A DNA stretch of 64,000 nt from Kribbella solani (GCF_014205295.1 NZ_JACHNF010000001.1:2418001-2482000); one strand, 5' to 3'. Positions 8,167 through 16,947 are shown, counted from the first letter of the stretch. Notes: a model not told the origin generated them from the letters alone. Program-made: numbers and translations.

Positions 8167-9137
8167 GGCGTCTCCCCAGCAGCGGTGTCTTGCGGGCGGT
8201 CGTCATCGTCGTCCTCGCCGGTGCCGATGTACGCCTCGATCACCCGCGGGTCGGACTGCACCTCGGCCGGGGTGCCCTCGATCAGGGCCTGGCCCTGGAC
8301 CAGGCAGAGCACCCGGTCGCAGAGGTTGAAGATGAACCGCATGTCGTGCTCGATCACCACCACCGACAGGCCGGCGTCCCGGATCTTGAAGATCAGGTCC
8401 ATCGCCTGCCGGGTCTCCTGCGGGTTCATCCCGGCCGTCGGCTCGTCCAGCAGGATCAGCTTCGGGTCGGTGGCCAGCGCCCGGGCGATCTCCAGCCGGC
8501 GCTGGTCGCCGTACGGCATGTTCCGGGCCAGGTTCTCGGCGGACCGGCCGAGGCCGACGAAGTCGAGCAGCTCCTGCGCCCGCTTCCGGGTGGCCGCCTC
8601 CTCGTGCCGGAACTTCGGGCCGTGCAGCACCGAGGTGAGCGCGCCCGCGCTGGTCCGGCAGTACCGGCCGACCATCACGTTCTCCAGCGCGGTCATGTTC
8701 GCGAACAACCGGATGTTCTGGAACGTCCGCGCCATCCCGGCCCGGACCACCGCCCGCGGCTTCGGCGGCAGCGGCGCCAGCACGCCCGGCTCCGGCCGGG
8801 TCAGCCCCGGCGACTCGTTCAGCAACGGCACCTGCTCGGTCTTTGCCCCGAGCACCGACTGCCGCGACAGGAACCGGGTCTGTTCCTTCCGCCGTGGCGA
8901 CGCGGCGAACCGGACCTGACCGCTGGTCGGCTTGTACAGCCCGGTCAGGCAGTTGAAGAAGGTCGTCTTGCCGGCGCCGTTCGGCCCGATCAGGCCGACG
9001 ATCTCGCCTTCCCGTACGGTCAGGTCGACGCCGTTCACCGCGAGCAGACCACCGAACCGCATGGTCACGCCGGACGCTTCCAGTACCGGCTCGCCGATCG
9101 GCCGCTGGACGCGGTCCTGAGTTTCGGTCACCGTCAT
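8163..9137 (-). CDS. livG: ABC transporter ATP-binding protein LivG with an internal insertion
   Basis: At 324 residues this is about 60 longer than most LivG proteins. Walker A is GPNGAGKTTFFNCL, Walker B LILLDEPTAGMNP, the H-loop VIEHDM. The signature reads NMPYGDQRRLEIARAL, the YG-type variant usual for LivG. The extra length is a Pro/Arg/Glu-rich stretch at about residues 80-135, between the first beta-hairpin and the Q-loop (ARTFQNIRLF). The C-terminus ends in an acidic run (GEDDDDDRPQD). ATGA overlaps join it to livM upstream and livF downstream, so the genes should be translated together. The insertion could be a lineage-specific surface loop. Confidence 0.93.
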   Translation of the reverse strand: MTVTETQDRVQRPIGEPVLEASGVTMRFGGLLAVNGVDLTVREGEIVGLIGPNGAGKTTFFNCLTGLYKPTSGQVRFAASPRRKEQTRFLSRQSVLGAKTEQVPLLNESPGLTRPEPGVLAPLPPKPRAVVRAGMARTFQNIRLFANMTALENVMVGRYCRTSAGALTSVLHGPKFRHEEAATRKRAQELLDFVGLGRSAENLARNMPYGDQRRLEIARALATDPKLILLDEPTAGMNPQETRQAMDLIFKIRDAGLSVVVIEHDMRFIFNLCDRVLCLVQGQALIEGTPAEVQSDPRVIEAYIGTGEDDDDDRPQDTAAGETP

Positions 9138-10846
9138 TTCGCCTCCCCGACAGCCAGCCGTTCCTCTTCGATCTCGACCGCCAGCGCCTCGTCCTCTTCG
9201 TGGAACTCCAGCTGCCGGCGTTTGCTCGCCACCAGACCCTCCGGCCGGAAGCGCATCATCAGTACCAGCAGCAGACCGAACAGCAGCAACCGGTACTCGG
9301 AGAAGAACCGCAGTTTCTCCGGCAGCAGCTTCAGGATCGTTGCACCGAGCAACACACCGGCGATGGTGCCCATGCCGCCGAGCACGATCGCGGCGAGCAG
9401 GAACGCCGACTCCAGGAAGATGTACTGGTCCGGGCTGACCGCGCCGTCCTGGTGCGCCTTGATGGTGCCGGCCAGACCGGCCAGGAAGGCACCGATCGCG
9501 AACGCGAGCAGCTTCAGCCCGAACACGTTCACGCCCATCGCCTCGGCGGCCTTCTCGTCCTCCCGGATCGCCACCCAGCCACGCCCGATCCGGCTGTCGT
9601 TCAGCCGGGAGAACGCGAGGACGACGCCGCCGACCAGGATCAGCAGCAGGAAGTAGTAGTTCGAGAACCGGCCGAGCTCGATGCCGGCGATGGTGTGCCC
9701 GGAACCGAAGTTGAAGCCGAACAGCTCCAGGTCCGGGATGCCGGGGATACCGTTCGGGCCGTTGGTCAGGTTCGGGCCGTTGTTGCCGTCCAGGTTGAAC
9801 ATCGAGAACCGGAAGATCTCACCGAAGCCGAGCGTCACGATGGCCAGGTAGTCACCCGACACCCGCAGCGTCGGCGAACCGATGATCAGGCCCAGTACCG
9901 CCGCCACGCAGGCGCCGAGCAGGACGACCAGCAGGAACGGCGGCTTCCAGCCGATGGTCGCGAACGCCGACGTCGACAAGGTCGCCGCCACGTACGCGCC
10001 CGAGCCCAGGAACGCGATGTACCCGAGGTCCAGCAGGCCGGCCAGGCCGACCACGATGTTCAGCCCGATCGCGGTCGCGCTGAAGACCAGCACCGAACCC
10101 GCGATCGACATGTTCGCGTCCGAACCGTTCTGGGTGAACGGGAACAGGAACGCCGCCACGAACGCGCCGAGCGTCAGCACCTTGCGATGCCGCTGCCCGA
10201 CATGGCCGACGAACGTCATCGCCCCGGACCGGAACAACGCGGTCGCCGCCGTGGCGATGAACAGCAGGCACAGTACGAACGACCAGGCGTCCGACAGCCC
10301 CAGCGCGTACGCGGCCATGAACAGCAGCGCGGCCATCAGTACGCCGATGGTGAGGATCTCCATCCAGGCGGGCAGCCGCGCCTGGCTCATGTCACGCAGT
10401 TGCCGCAACGGCGACATCCAGCCGGACACCGCCAGCAGTACGGCGCCGACGGTCGTCACGTACCCACCTGGGTTGACGTTGATCAGACCATGCGCCTGCA
10501 CCGTGATCGCGACCAGTACCAGGGCCATGTACAGGGCCAGACCGGTGCCCAGGGCCCGCAACCCGAGGGTCGCGTCCAGCCACGAGCCCAGCTTGGTCAG
10601 CGGACCCTTCTCGGCGAGCAACAGCACCAGGGACAGCAGCGCGATGATGATCGCGAGGATCTGCAGACCGCCTGGGTAGAAGTTGATCGAGAGGTCGTTC
10701 AGGATCTGCCCGTTGTAGCTCCAGGACAGGAACGAACCGGCGATCACGAGCGCCACGCCGGCCAGGCCCAGCGGCCAGGCGATCGGCTTGGCCGGCTTCG
10801 TCACCGGAGCCTCAGCTGCCGTTTCGGCAGTCTTCACGTCGCTCAT
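9134..10846 (-). CDS. livM: Branched-chain amino acid ABC transporter permease LivM, N-terminally extended
   Basis: 570 residues with roughly 14 hydrophobic segments. The C-terminal 330 residues are the LivM permease: GLNIVVGLAGLLDLGYIAFLGSGAY, the EIFRFSMFNLDGNNGP region, then RLNDSRIGRGWVAIREDEKAAEAMGVN, the coupling segment facing the ATPase. The first 230 residues add about six membrane helices that the short LivM proteins lack; such long forms are common in actinomycetes. It pairs with LivH to make the membrane channel. Overlaps of 4 bases with both neighbours show tight coupling. Confidence 0.92.
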   Translation of the reverse strand: MSDVKTAETAAEAPVTKPAKPIAWPLGLAGVALVIAGSFLSWSYNGQILNDLSINFYPGGLQILAIIIALLSLVLLLAEKGPLTKLGSWLDATLGLRALGTGLALYMALVLVAITVQAHGLINVNPGGYVTTVGAVLLAVSGWMSPLRQLRDMSQARLPAWMEILTIGVLMAALLFMAAYALGLSDAWSFVLCLLFIATAATALFRSGAMTFVGHVGQRHRKVLTLGAFVAAFLFPFTQNGSDANMSIAGSVLVFSATAIGLNIVVGLAGLLDLGYIAFLGSGAYVAATLSTSAFATIGWKPPFLLVVLLGACVAAVLGLIIGSPTLRVSGDYLAIVTLGFGEIFRFSMFNLDGNNGPNLTNGPNGIPGIPDLELFGFNFGSGHTIAGIELGRFSNYYFLLLILVGGVVLAFSRLNDSRIGRGWVAIREDEKAAEAMGVNVFGLKLLAFAIGAFLAGLAGTIKAHQDGAVSPDQYIFLESAFLLAAIVLGGMGTIAGVLLGATILKLLPEKLRFFSEYRLLLFGLLLVLMMRFRPEGLVASKRRQLEFHEEDEALAVEIEEERLAVGEAK

Positions 10847-12159
10847 GCCCGGTCCACCACCCTCGCGCCGAGCAGGCCCTGCGGCCTGAACACCAGAACC
10901 AGAATCAGAATGACGAACGCCCAGACGTCCTTCCAGGTGCTACCGCCGAACTGACCCGGGATGTACTGCGTGGCCATCGCCTCGACGACGCCGAGGACCA
11001 GACCACCGACGACCGCGCCGTAGATGTTGCCGATACCACCGAGGACCGCGGCGGTGAACGCCTTCAGACCGGCCAGGAAGCCCATCCGGAACTCGATGTT
11101 CGTGTTCTGCAGACCCTGCGACACACCGGCGATCGCGGCCAGTACCGCACCGAGCGCGAACGCGACCACGATGATCCGGTCGACGTTGATCCCCATCAGC
11201 CGGGCGGTGTCCGGGTCCTGCGAGACGGCCTGCATACCGCGGCCGATCCGGGTCCGGTTGATGAAGAACCAGAGCAGCACGGCACACACCGCGAGCGCGG
11301 CGACCGTGAAGATCGCGGACCGCTGGATCGTCACACCGCCGACCTGCAAGGCCTTCCCAGTCACCACGTCGATCTGCGGGAACGGGATCCGCAGCTTGGC
11401 GCTCGGCCACTCGACCTTGGTGATCAGCGCCTTGAAGATCACCCAGCCGAGCTCGGCGACCACGGCGCCACCAAGAGCGGCGGCGGCGACCGACCGCATC
11501 GGCAGCGTGGTGCGAGCGTTCTTGCGGACGGCCAGGCTTGTCAGCCAGCCGATTCCGGTACCGACCAGCGCACCGACCACGACCACGCCGATGATCAGCA
11601 GCGGGTTCAGCTCACGGTTGATCAGCCGCGCGACGATCCACAGCGCGACGGCGCCACCGGCACCACCGAGCAGCGGGCCACGGTCGTACCACTTGGAAAT
11701 CGGGTGGTTCAGGTCGGTCCTGGCGACCAGCCGGCCGGCCAGGTAGCCGACGGCAACGGCCAGGCCGGCGAACACCACGACCGTCCAGGCGGGCTGCTCG
11801 TAGAACAGCCGGATGAACTCCTGCAGGAAAACGGAGATGCCGATCGCCGTGATCAGCGGTGCGAGCCGTGGCGCGTTCCGCAGGGGACGGTACGCGACAC
11901 GTTCCATCAGCACCGCGGTGCCGACCGACGCGATCATCGCGCCGATGATCATCACCGGCAGGATCAAGATGCTGGTGTGACCGTTGAAGAACAACAGGTA
12001 CGTCGACAACGCGCCGAACGCACCGATCATGAACACCTCGCCATGCGCGAAGTTGATCAGCTGCACAATGCCGTACACGACCGTGTATCCGACCGCGATC
12101 AGCGCGTACAGCGAGCCCAAGGTCAGCCCGTTGACGAGTTGCTGGATGAACTGGTCCAC
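10843..12159 (-). CDS. livH: Branched-chain amino acid ABC transporter permease LivH with a large internal insertion
   Basis: 438 residues against the usual 290-300. The ends are a clear LivH: QLVNGLTLGSLYALIAVGYT and GIVQLINFAHGEVFMIGAFG at the start, then NRTRIGRGMQAVSQDPDTARLMGIN and LAGLKAFTAAVLGGIGN near the end. The excess is in the middle, about residues 130-280, and holds extra hydrophobic stretches (ALWIVARLINRELNPLLIIG and neighbours), so the topology must be expanded. GTG at 12159 is chosen because GGGAGG lies 5 bases upstream; a longer in-frame start has no ribosome site. It is separated from the binding-protein gene by 84 bases holding a strong hairpin. Confidence 0.92.
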   Translation of the reverse strand: MDQFIQQLVNGLTLGSLYALIAVGYTVVYGIVQLINFAHGEVFMIGAFGALSTYLLFFNGHTSILILPVMIIGAMIASVGTAVLMERVAYRPLRNAPRLAPLITAIGISVFLQEFIRLFYEQPAWTVVVFAGLAVAVGYLAGRLVARTDLNHPISKWYDRGPLLGGAGGAVALWIVARLINRELNPLLIIGVVVVGALVGTGIGWLTSLAVRKNARTTLPMRSVAAAALGGAVVAELGWVIFKALITKVEWPSAKLRIPFPQIDVVTGKALQVGGVTIQRSAIFTVAALAVCAVLLWFFINRTRIGRGMQAVSQDPDTARLMGINVDRIIVVAFALGAVLAAIAGVSQGLQNTNIEFRMGFLAGLKAFTAAVLGGIGNIYGAVVGGLVLGVVEAMATQYIPGQFGGSTWKDVWAFVILILVLVFRPQGLLGARVVDRA

Positions 12160-12194
12160 GTCGACCTCCCATCTGCCTCGGTTGTGACACGCCA

Positions 12195-12223
12195 CGGGGG
12201 TGGGAGGATCGCTCCCACCCCCG
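12195..12223 (-). terminator. Intercistronic hairpin between the binding-protein gene and livH
   Basis: A 12-bp perfect stem (CGGGGGTGGGAG and its complement) closes a GATCG loop, with no T-run after it. Lying just after the binding-protein stop, it probably lets only part of transcription continue into the permease genes, or protects the upstream mRNA end. That would give more binding protein than permease, as is usual for such importers. Confidence 0.6.
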
Positions 12224-12243
12224 AGACATGAGGTCGACTGCGG

Positions 12244-13473
12244 TTACTTGTCCTCGAACGCCTTGGTCTCGACGGTGGACCACTTGCCACCGGCAACCTT
12301 GTAGACGGTCAGCACCTTGGAGGTGGTGTCGCCGTACTGGTCGAAGGAGACCTTGCCGGTGACGCCCTCGAAGGAAACCTTGCTCATGGCATCGACCGTC
12401 GCCTGCCGGGCGGACTCGACGTCCTTGGCGTCCTTCAGCGAGGTCTTCAGCGCCTCGATGATCGCGTTCGCGGCGTCGAACGAGTAGCCGCCGTACGCGG
12501 CGTACGGCTCCTTGTAGTTCTGCGCGTTGTAGTCGGCAACGAACTTCTTCGCCGACGCCAGGGTGTCGACCGGAGCGCCGACCGAGGTGGCCAGGTCACC
12601 GTCGCTGGTCTTGCCGGCCAGGGTGATGTACTTCGGGTCGAAGATGCCGTCGCCGCCCATCAGCGGGACGTTCAGGCCGGCGGCCTTCATCTGCTGCGAG
12701 AGCGGACCGGCGTTCGGGTACTCACCGCCGTAGTAGACCGCCTGCGGGTTGGACGGCTTCACCGCGGAGATGACCGCCTGGTAGTTCGAGTCGTCCGGGT
12801 TGATCGTCTGCGCCGCGACGACCTGACCACCGAGCTTCTTGAACTCCTCGGTGAAGGTGCCGACCAGGCCCTGGCCGTACGCCTTCTTGTCGTGGATCGT
12901 GGCGACCTTGGTGATCTTCGCGGTCTCGTACAGGTAGCGGGCCGCGAACGGGCCCTGGACCGCGTCCGTGGTGCAGGTCCGGAAGTACGTCGGGTACGGC
13001 CGCTTCGGGTCGGTCTGCCAGTTCGCGCCCTGGGTCAGGCCCGGGCCGGTGTTCGCCGGCGAGACCTGGACGATGTTCTTCGGCGCGAGCACCGGCTGCA
13101 CCTGCTGGCTGGTGCTGGTGTTCAGGGTGCCGACGACGCCGATCACGTTCGCGTCCGAGGCGAGCGCGGTGGCCGCGTTCTTACCCGGCTCGGTCTTCGC
13201 CTCGTCGTCCTTCGCGTCGACCTCGAGCTTCCAGCCCGGGATCGCGTTCGAGTCGTTTGCCTGCTTCACGGCGAGTTCGACGGAGTGCTGGATACCCAGA
13301 CCCAGAGCCGACAAGTCTCCGGACAGCGGCGCGATGACGCCGATCTTCGCGGTCTTGGTCGAGCCTCCGGAGCCCCCGCCAGAGTCGTTGCCACTGCGTG
13401 AGCCGCAGGCAGTCAGGGCCAACGACGCAACGATCAGCGACGCGCCGACCCGTACTACGGAACGCTGGTGCAC
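12244..13473 (-). CDS. Branched-chain amino acid type periplasmic-binding lipoprotein (LivJ/LivK family)
   Basis: A 409-residue solute receptor. It opens with a signal peptide ending in the lipobox LALTAC, so it is lipid-anchored outside the membrane; a Gly/Ser-rich linker follows. The mature domain has the Leu/Ile/Val-binding signature: KIGVIAPLSGDLSALGLG, then KLEVDAKDDEAKTEPGKNAA and VIGVVGTLNTSTSQQVQPVL. A later YGQGLVGTFTEEFKKLGG is also typical of peripla_BP_6 proteins. GTG at 13473 follows GGGAGG by 4-5 bases; a slightly longer start lacks this. First gene of the liv unit. A DNA palindrome about 125 bp upstream may be a regulatory site. Confidence 0.93.
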   Translation of the reverse strand: MHQRSVVRVGASLIVASLALTACGSRSGNDSGGGSGGSTKTAKIGVIAPLSGDLSALGLGIQHSVELAVKQANDSNAIPGWKLEVDAKDDEAKTEPGKNAATALASDANVIGVVGTLNTSTSQQVQPVLAPKNIVQVSPANTGPGLTQGANWQTDPKRPYPTYFRTCTTDAVQGPFAARYLYETAKITKVATIHDKKAYGQGLVGTFTEEFKKLGGQVVAAQTINPDDSNYQAVISAVKPSNPQAVYYGGEYPNAGPLSQQMKAAGLNVPLMGGDGIFDPKYITLAGKTSDGDLATSVGAPVDTLASAKKFVADYNAQNYKEPYAAYGGYSFDAANAIIEALKTSLKDAKDVESARQATVDAMSKVSFEGVTGKVSFDQYGDTTSKVLTVYKVAGGKWSTVETKAFEDK

Positions 13474-13770
13474 TGTTCCTCCCATGTCTGGATAGTCCCA
13501 GCGGAGCCGGGACCCTCGCGCATTGCCGCGAGCACCGGCAGGTTAGACCCGCCGGGAGGCACAAGCGAACAGCCCACAGGCTGTGTTGTGAGGTCGTTAC
13601 CGCGGTAAGTATCGTCCGATCACCTGGTTACTGACGCGTTGACGAAAAGGTGACTCAGCGTCAGTACCCGGTGGTTTTCGGTGAGAATCGCCGATGGGAG
13701 CGCTTCCCTCGGGTACGGGTTGTCACGAACGTACGCCGCGGTTCACCCGAGCGTCACCGGACGACCGCGA
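13474..13770. promoter_or_regulatory. Intergenic region upstream of the liv unit, with a 12-bp palindrome
   Basis: 297 bp without a gene. It must hold the liv promoter (minus strand). The clearest element is TTACCGCGGTAA at 13597-13608, a perfect palindrome. A GATACT box on the minus strand abuts it at 13608-13613 and could be a -10 element, but no good -35 pairs with it. Position suggests a repressor or activator site for the transporter. No regulator gene lies beside it. Confidence 0.4.
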
Positions 13771-14349
13771 TCAGGCGTCGCCGGCCTCGTTCACGACCAG
13801 CTCCGCGACCTGGCGCATCGACACCCGCTTGTCCATCGCGGTCTTCTGAATCCAGCGGAACGAATCCGGCTCGGACAGCCCGAACTTGGTCTGCAGGATC
13901 GACTTCGCCCGGTCCACCAGCTTGCGGGTCTCCAGCCGCTCGGACAGGTCGGCGACCTCCCGCTCCAGCTCGGCCAGCTCCACGTACCGGGACGCGGCGA
14001 TCTCGATCGCGGGCAGCAGGTCGGCCTTCGAGAACGGCTTCACCAGGTACGCCATCGCGCCCGCGTCCCGGGCCCGCTCGACCAGCTCCCGCTGCGAGAA
14101 CGCGGTCAGCATCAGCACCGGCGCGATCCGCTCCCCCGCGATCTTCTCGGCCGCGCTCAACCCGTCCAGCTTCGGCATCTTCACGTCGAGAATGACCAGA
14201 TCCGGCCGCTGCTCGATCGCCAGCCGAATCGCCTCCTCGCCGTCCCCCGCCTGCCCGACGACGTCATACCCCTCTTCCGCGAGCATCTCAGCCAGATCCA
14301 TCCGAATCAAAGCCTCGTCCTCAGCGATCACCACACGCTTAGCAGTCAC
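13771..14349 (-). CDS. pdtaR: ANTAR-domain response regulator PdtaR
   Basis: About 192 residues. The receiver domain (VVIAEDEALIRMDLAEML, phospho-acceptor Asp in VILDVKMPKLDG, MLTAFSQRELVERARDAGAM, then KPF) is followed by a coiled-coil linker and an ANTAR RNA-binding domain (LETRKLVDRAKSILQTKFGLSEPDSF). It closely resembles M. tuberculosis Rv1626, the partner of the sensor kinase PdtaS; ANTAR proteins bind paired hexaloop RNA hairpins to prevent termination. The kinase gene is not in the window. GTG at 14349 has AAGGTG just upstream; GTG at 14358 is an alternative. It follows the endonuclease gene by a short gap on the same strand, and its place between polA and pyk matches other actinobacteria. 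Confidence 0.93.
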   Translation of the reverse strand: MTAKRVVIAEDEALIRMDLAEMLAEEGYDVVGQAGDGEEAIRLAIEQRPDLVILDVKMPKLDGLSAAEKIAGERIAPVLMLTAFSQRELVERARDAGAMAYLVKPFSKADLLPAIEIAASRYVELAELEREVADLSERLETRKLVDRAKSILQTKFGLSEPDSFRWIQKTAMDKRVSMRQVAELVVNEAGDA

Positions 14350-14373
14350 ACCCGACACCTTATCGACCCACCA

Positions 14374-15138
14374 TCACGACTTCGGCCCGACAAACCCATC
14401 CAGCACCACCACACCTTCCTTCCGGCTGACGGCGACCACGTTGGCACGCGGCTGCCGCCAACCAATCCCCAACAGATCGAGCGCATCCGTCAGTATCTTC
14501 CGAATGTCACCAGACTCGTTCGAGAACATGTACCGGACGTAGAAGTACCGCTTGCCACTCGGCTTGCTCGCCCAGTTCACGAACCGGCACCCGTCCGAGT
14601 GAAACAACCCACGCAGCAACTGCTCGGGGTACTTGGCAACAATCTCCCGCTGCCACCCCGTCAGTTCGATCTTCCGCAGATGCTTCCGCCCCGGCCCATG
14701 CTGAGGAAACACACAAGGCCAGTGCTTCCACCGCGCCTCGACCCGAACGGCCCCATTCCCGCCACGCAGGCATGGGCTCGCAGTCGGCTTCACCCGCTTG
14801 ATCGTCTCCGCAATCTCCCGGTTGAGGTCCGAGTACCGCGCGTCGTTGATGATCTGCAGCGTGAACACACCCCGCCGCGCCCGCGCGATCGACCCGTCTC
14901 CCAAGTACCACCCCAGCAACAACGCGTACGCCGCCTCGTCCAACGGAGCCCCGTCGCACCTGGGACACGGCGTCGCCGCGTGCTGGCGAGTCCGCCCTTC
15001 TCGCAGATACCGGCGCCGCCACGTCCTGATCGTTCGCAGCGCGACGCCGTGGAGCTCAGCGTTGACGCGATCCGGCACACCTTGGCCGGACATCCGCAGC
15101 GCTGACTCGACCGTCTCCCGGGACCTGAAGTGAGCCAT
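14374..15138 (-). CDS. Free-standing LAGLIDADG-type homing endonuclease-like protein
   Basis: 254 residues. Two LAGLIDADG-like helices are visible, YALLLGWYLGDGSI (residues 71-84) and EQLLRGLFHSDGC (172-184), each ending in the acidic residue that would bind metal; two copies mean a single chain can form the pseudo-dimer. The N-terminus has a helix-turn-helix-like segment (GVALRTIRTWRRRYLREG) and a CPRC knuckle at 58-61. Such proteins cut a long DNA site to spread their own gene. It is not inside an intron or intein: it lies between tRNA-Leu and pdtaR, 33 bases past the tRNA end. ATG at 15138 avoids reading into the tRNA. It may alternatively act as a DNA-binding regulator; activity is untested. 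Confidence 0.75.
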   Translation of the reverse strand: MAHFRSRETVESALRMSGQGVPDRVNAELHGVALRTIRTWRRRYLREGRTRQHAATPCPRCDGAPLDEAAYALLLGWYLGDGSIARARRGVFTLQIINDARYSDLNREIAETIKRVKPTASPCLRGGNGAVRVEARWKHWPCVFPQHGPGRKHLRKIELTGWQREIVAKYPEQLLRGLFHSDGCRFVNWASKPSGKRYFYVRYMFSNESGDIRKILTDALDLLGIGWRQPRANVVAVSRKEGVVVLDGFVGPKS

Positions 15139-15170
15139 GAGACAGGCTTGCACTGTCCGCCGACAATTTG

Positions 15171-15253
15171 TGCCGAGTGTGGGATTCGAACCCACAAGCC
15201 CTTGCGGGCAATGGTGTTTGAGACCATCGCGTATGCCGTTCCGCCAACCCGGC
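15171..15253 (-). tRNA. tRNA-Leu (anticodon CAA)
   Basis: 83 bases. The 7-bp acceptor stem (GCCGGGT with ACTCGGC, one G-U pair) ends in discriminator A. The anticodon arm ATGGT-CTCAAAC-ACCAT gives anticodon CAA, reading UUG leucine codons. The long variable arm (GCCCGCAAGGGC) marks a class II tRNA, and the T-loop reads GGTTCGAATCC. CCA is not encoded. The homing endonuclease gene follows directly downstream. Confidence 0.96.
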
Positions 15254-15347
15254 GAGGTTGCAGGAGAACTCTAGCCGGTCGGTCGGCAGATCAATGCATC
15301 GACCCTCTCGGCCGCGGCGCTCCTCTTCCAATCCTCCCACAGACGTC

Positions 15348-15380
15348 GAGGTGGGCAACCCGGTTCCGGCTGCCCACCTC
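15348..15380 (-). terminator. Terminator hairpin downstream of pyruvate kinase
   Basis: GAGGTGGGCA and TGCCCACCTC form a perfect 10-bp stem with a 13-base loop, beginning 17 bases after the pyk stop. No T-run follows. It also separates pyk from the tRNA gene. Confidence 0.65.
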
Positions 15381-15396
15381 GTGCTGAAGCGTCTGC

Positions 15397-16848
15397 TTAC
15401 GGGTTGGGACTGCGGTAGGCGGGGGCGATGCCTTCGATGGCGTCGCCCATGCGGTGGACTCGGAGGGCGTTGGTGGAGCCGGGGATGCTAGGTGGGGAGC
15501 CGGCGACGATTACCACCAGGTCGCCCTTTTGGACCTTGCCGAGTTCGAGCAGGCGCTGGTCGACCTGGCGGACCATTTCGTCGGTGTGGTCGACGGTGGG
15601 GACGATGTGGGTCTCGATGCCCCAGACGACGCTCAGCCAGGAGCTGACGGACGGGACGGGGGTAAAGGCGAGCAGCGGGACCTCGGTGCGGTACCGGGCG
15701 AGGCGCAGCGCGGTGTCACCGGACTGGGTGAACGCGATCAGGTACTTCGCCTCCAGCCGCTCCGCCACGTCGGCGGCCGCCCGGGCGATCACGCCGCCCT
15801 TGGTCTTCGGCTCCCACTCGATCTCCTGGACCCGGCCGAGACCGTGCTCCTCGGTGGATTCCACGATCCGCGCCATCGTCTTGACGGTCTCGATCGGGAA
15901 CCGGCCGACGCTGGTCTCGCCGGACAGCATCACCGCGTCGGCACCGTCCAGGACCGCGTTCGCGACGTCGGACGCCTCGGCCCGGGTCGGTCGCGGCGCG
16001 GAGATCATCGACTCCAGCATCTGGGTGGCGACGATCACCGGCTTCGCGTTCAGCCGGGCCTGGTCGATGATCAGCTTCTGAACCAGCGGGACCTCCTCCA
16101 GCGGGAGCTCCACGCCGAGGTCGCCGCGGGCCACCATGAACCCGTCGAACGCCTCGATGATCTCGTCCAGGTTGGCGACCGCCTGCGGCTTCTCGATCTT
16201 GGCGACGACCGGGAGCCGCAGCCCCTCCTCGTCCATGATCTTGTGGACGAGCTGGATGTCCGCGGCGTCGCGGACGAACGACAGCGCGATCATGTCGGCC
16301 GGCAGGTGCAGCGCCCAGCGCAGGTCCTCGGCGTCCTTCTCGGACAGCGCCGGCACGCTGACCGACACGCCGGGGAGGTTGATGCCCTTGTGGTTGGACA
16401 CCGGCCCACCGACGGTGACCCGGCAGATCACGTCGGTCTCGGTCACCTCCTCGGCGACCAGCCCGATCCGGCCGTCGTCGATCAGCAGCTGGTCGCCCGG
16501 CTTCACGTCTCCCGGCAGACCGTCGTACGTCGTACCGCAGATGGTCTGGTCACCCGGCACCTCCCGGGTGGTGATCGTGAAGCGCTCGCCGTAGGTCAGC
16601 GTTGCCTTGCCCTCGGCGAACTCCGCCAGCCGGATCTTCGGGCCTTGCAGGTCGACCAGGATGCCGACGTTCTTGCCGGTCTCCGCGGCGGCGGTCCGAA
16701 TCCGCTGGTAGATGCGCTCGTGCTCGGCGTGGGCGCCGTGGCTCAGATTGAGCCTGGCGACATCCATGCCAGCTTGGACAAGTTCCATGATGCGCTCCGG
16801 GGCGGCCGTAGCCGGGCCGAGCGTACAAACGATCTTAGCGCGACGCAC
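15397..16848 (-). CDS. pyk: Pyruvate kinase
   Basis: 483 residues, full length for a bacterial pyruvate kinase, which converts phosphoenolpyruvate and ADP to pyruvate and ATP in glycolysis. Substrate and metal residues are all visible: RAKIVCTLGPAT at the start, RLNLSHG, the catalytic segment VVAKIEKPQAV, then MVARGDLGVELP and the loop KPVIVATQMLESM. The C-terminal domain has the expected FTQSGDTALRLARYR and ends normally. GTG at 16848 gives the start used by close homologues and lies 8 bases after a TAGGGT box, so the mRNA is nearly leaderless. A strong hairpin follows the stop. Conserved neighbour of pdtaR and polA. Confidence 0.97.
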   Translation of the reverse strand: MRRAKIVCTLGPATAAPERIMELVQAGMDVARLNLSHGAHAEHERIYQRIRTAAAETGKNVGILVDLQGPKIRLAEFAEGKATLTYGERFTITTREVPGDQTICGTTYDGLPGDVKPGDQLLIDDGRIGLVAEEVTETDVICRVTVGGPVSNHKGINLPGVSVSVPALSEKDAEDLRWALHLPADMIALSFVRDAADIQLVHKIMDEEGLRLPVVAKIEKPQAVANLDEIIEAFDGFMVARGDLGVELPLEEVPLVQKLIIDQARLNAKPVIVATQMLESMISAPRPTRAEASDVANAVLDGADAVMLSGETSVGRFPIETVKTMARIVESTEEHGLGRVQEIEWEPKTKGGVIARAAADVAERLEAKYLIAFTQSGDTALRLARYRTEVPLLAFTPVPSVSSWLSVVWGIETHIVPTVDHTDEMVRQVDQRLLELGKVQKGDLVVIVAGSPPSIPGSTNALRVHRMGDAIEGIAPAYRSPNP

Positions 16849-16856
16849 GTCACACA

Positions 16857-16862
16857 ACCCTA
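16857..16862 (-). promoter_or_regulatory. -10 box of pyk
   Basis: TAGGGT on the minus strand, 8 bases before the GTG start. No convincing -35 hexamer is seen. Confidence 0.3.
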
Positions 16863-16947
16863 CTCCTGCAAACCACTGGTCCCGCTGGTCCGCCCCCCTT
16901 ACCGGCGGGTGAACACTCGATGGCGCACCGCCGCGGGAGCCGAATCG

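Noticed and set aside
14374..15138. Intein or group I intron hosting the LAGLIDADG gene
   Set aside because: The frame has its own start and stop, no intein splice motifs, and both neighbouring genes are intact.
15139..15195. Longer start for the homing endonuclease (19 extra residues)
   Set aside because: The extension would be encoded inside tRNA-Leu.
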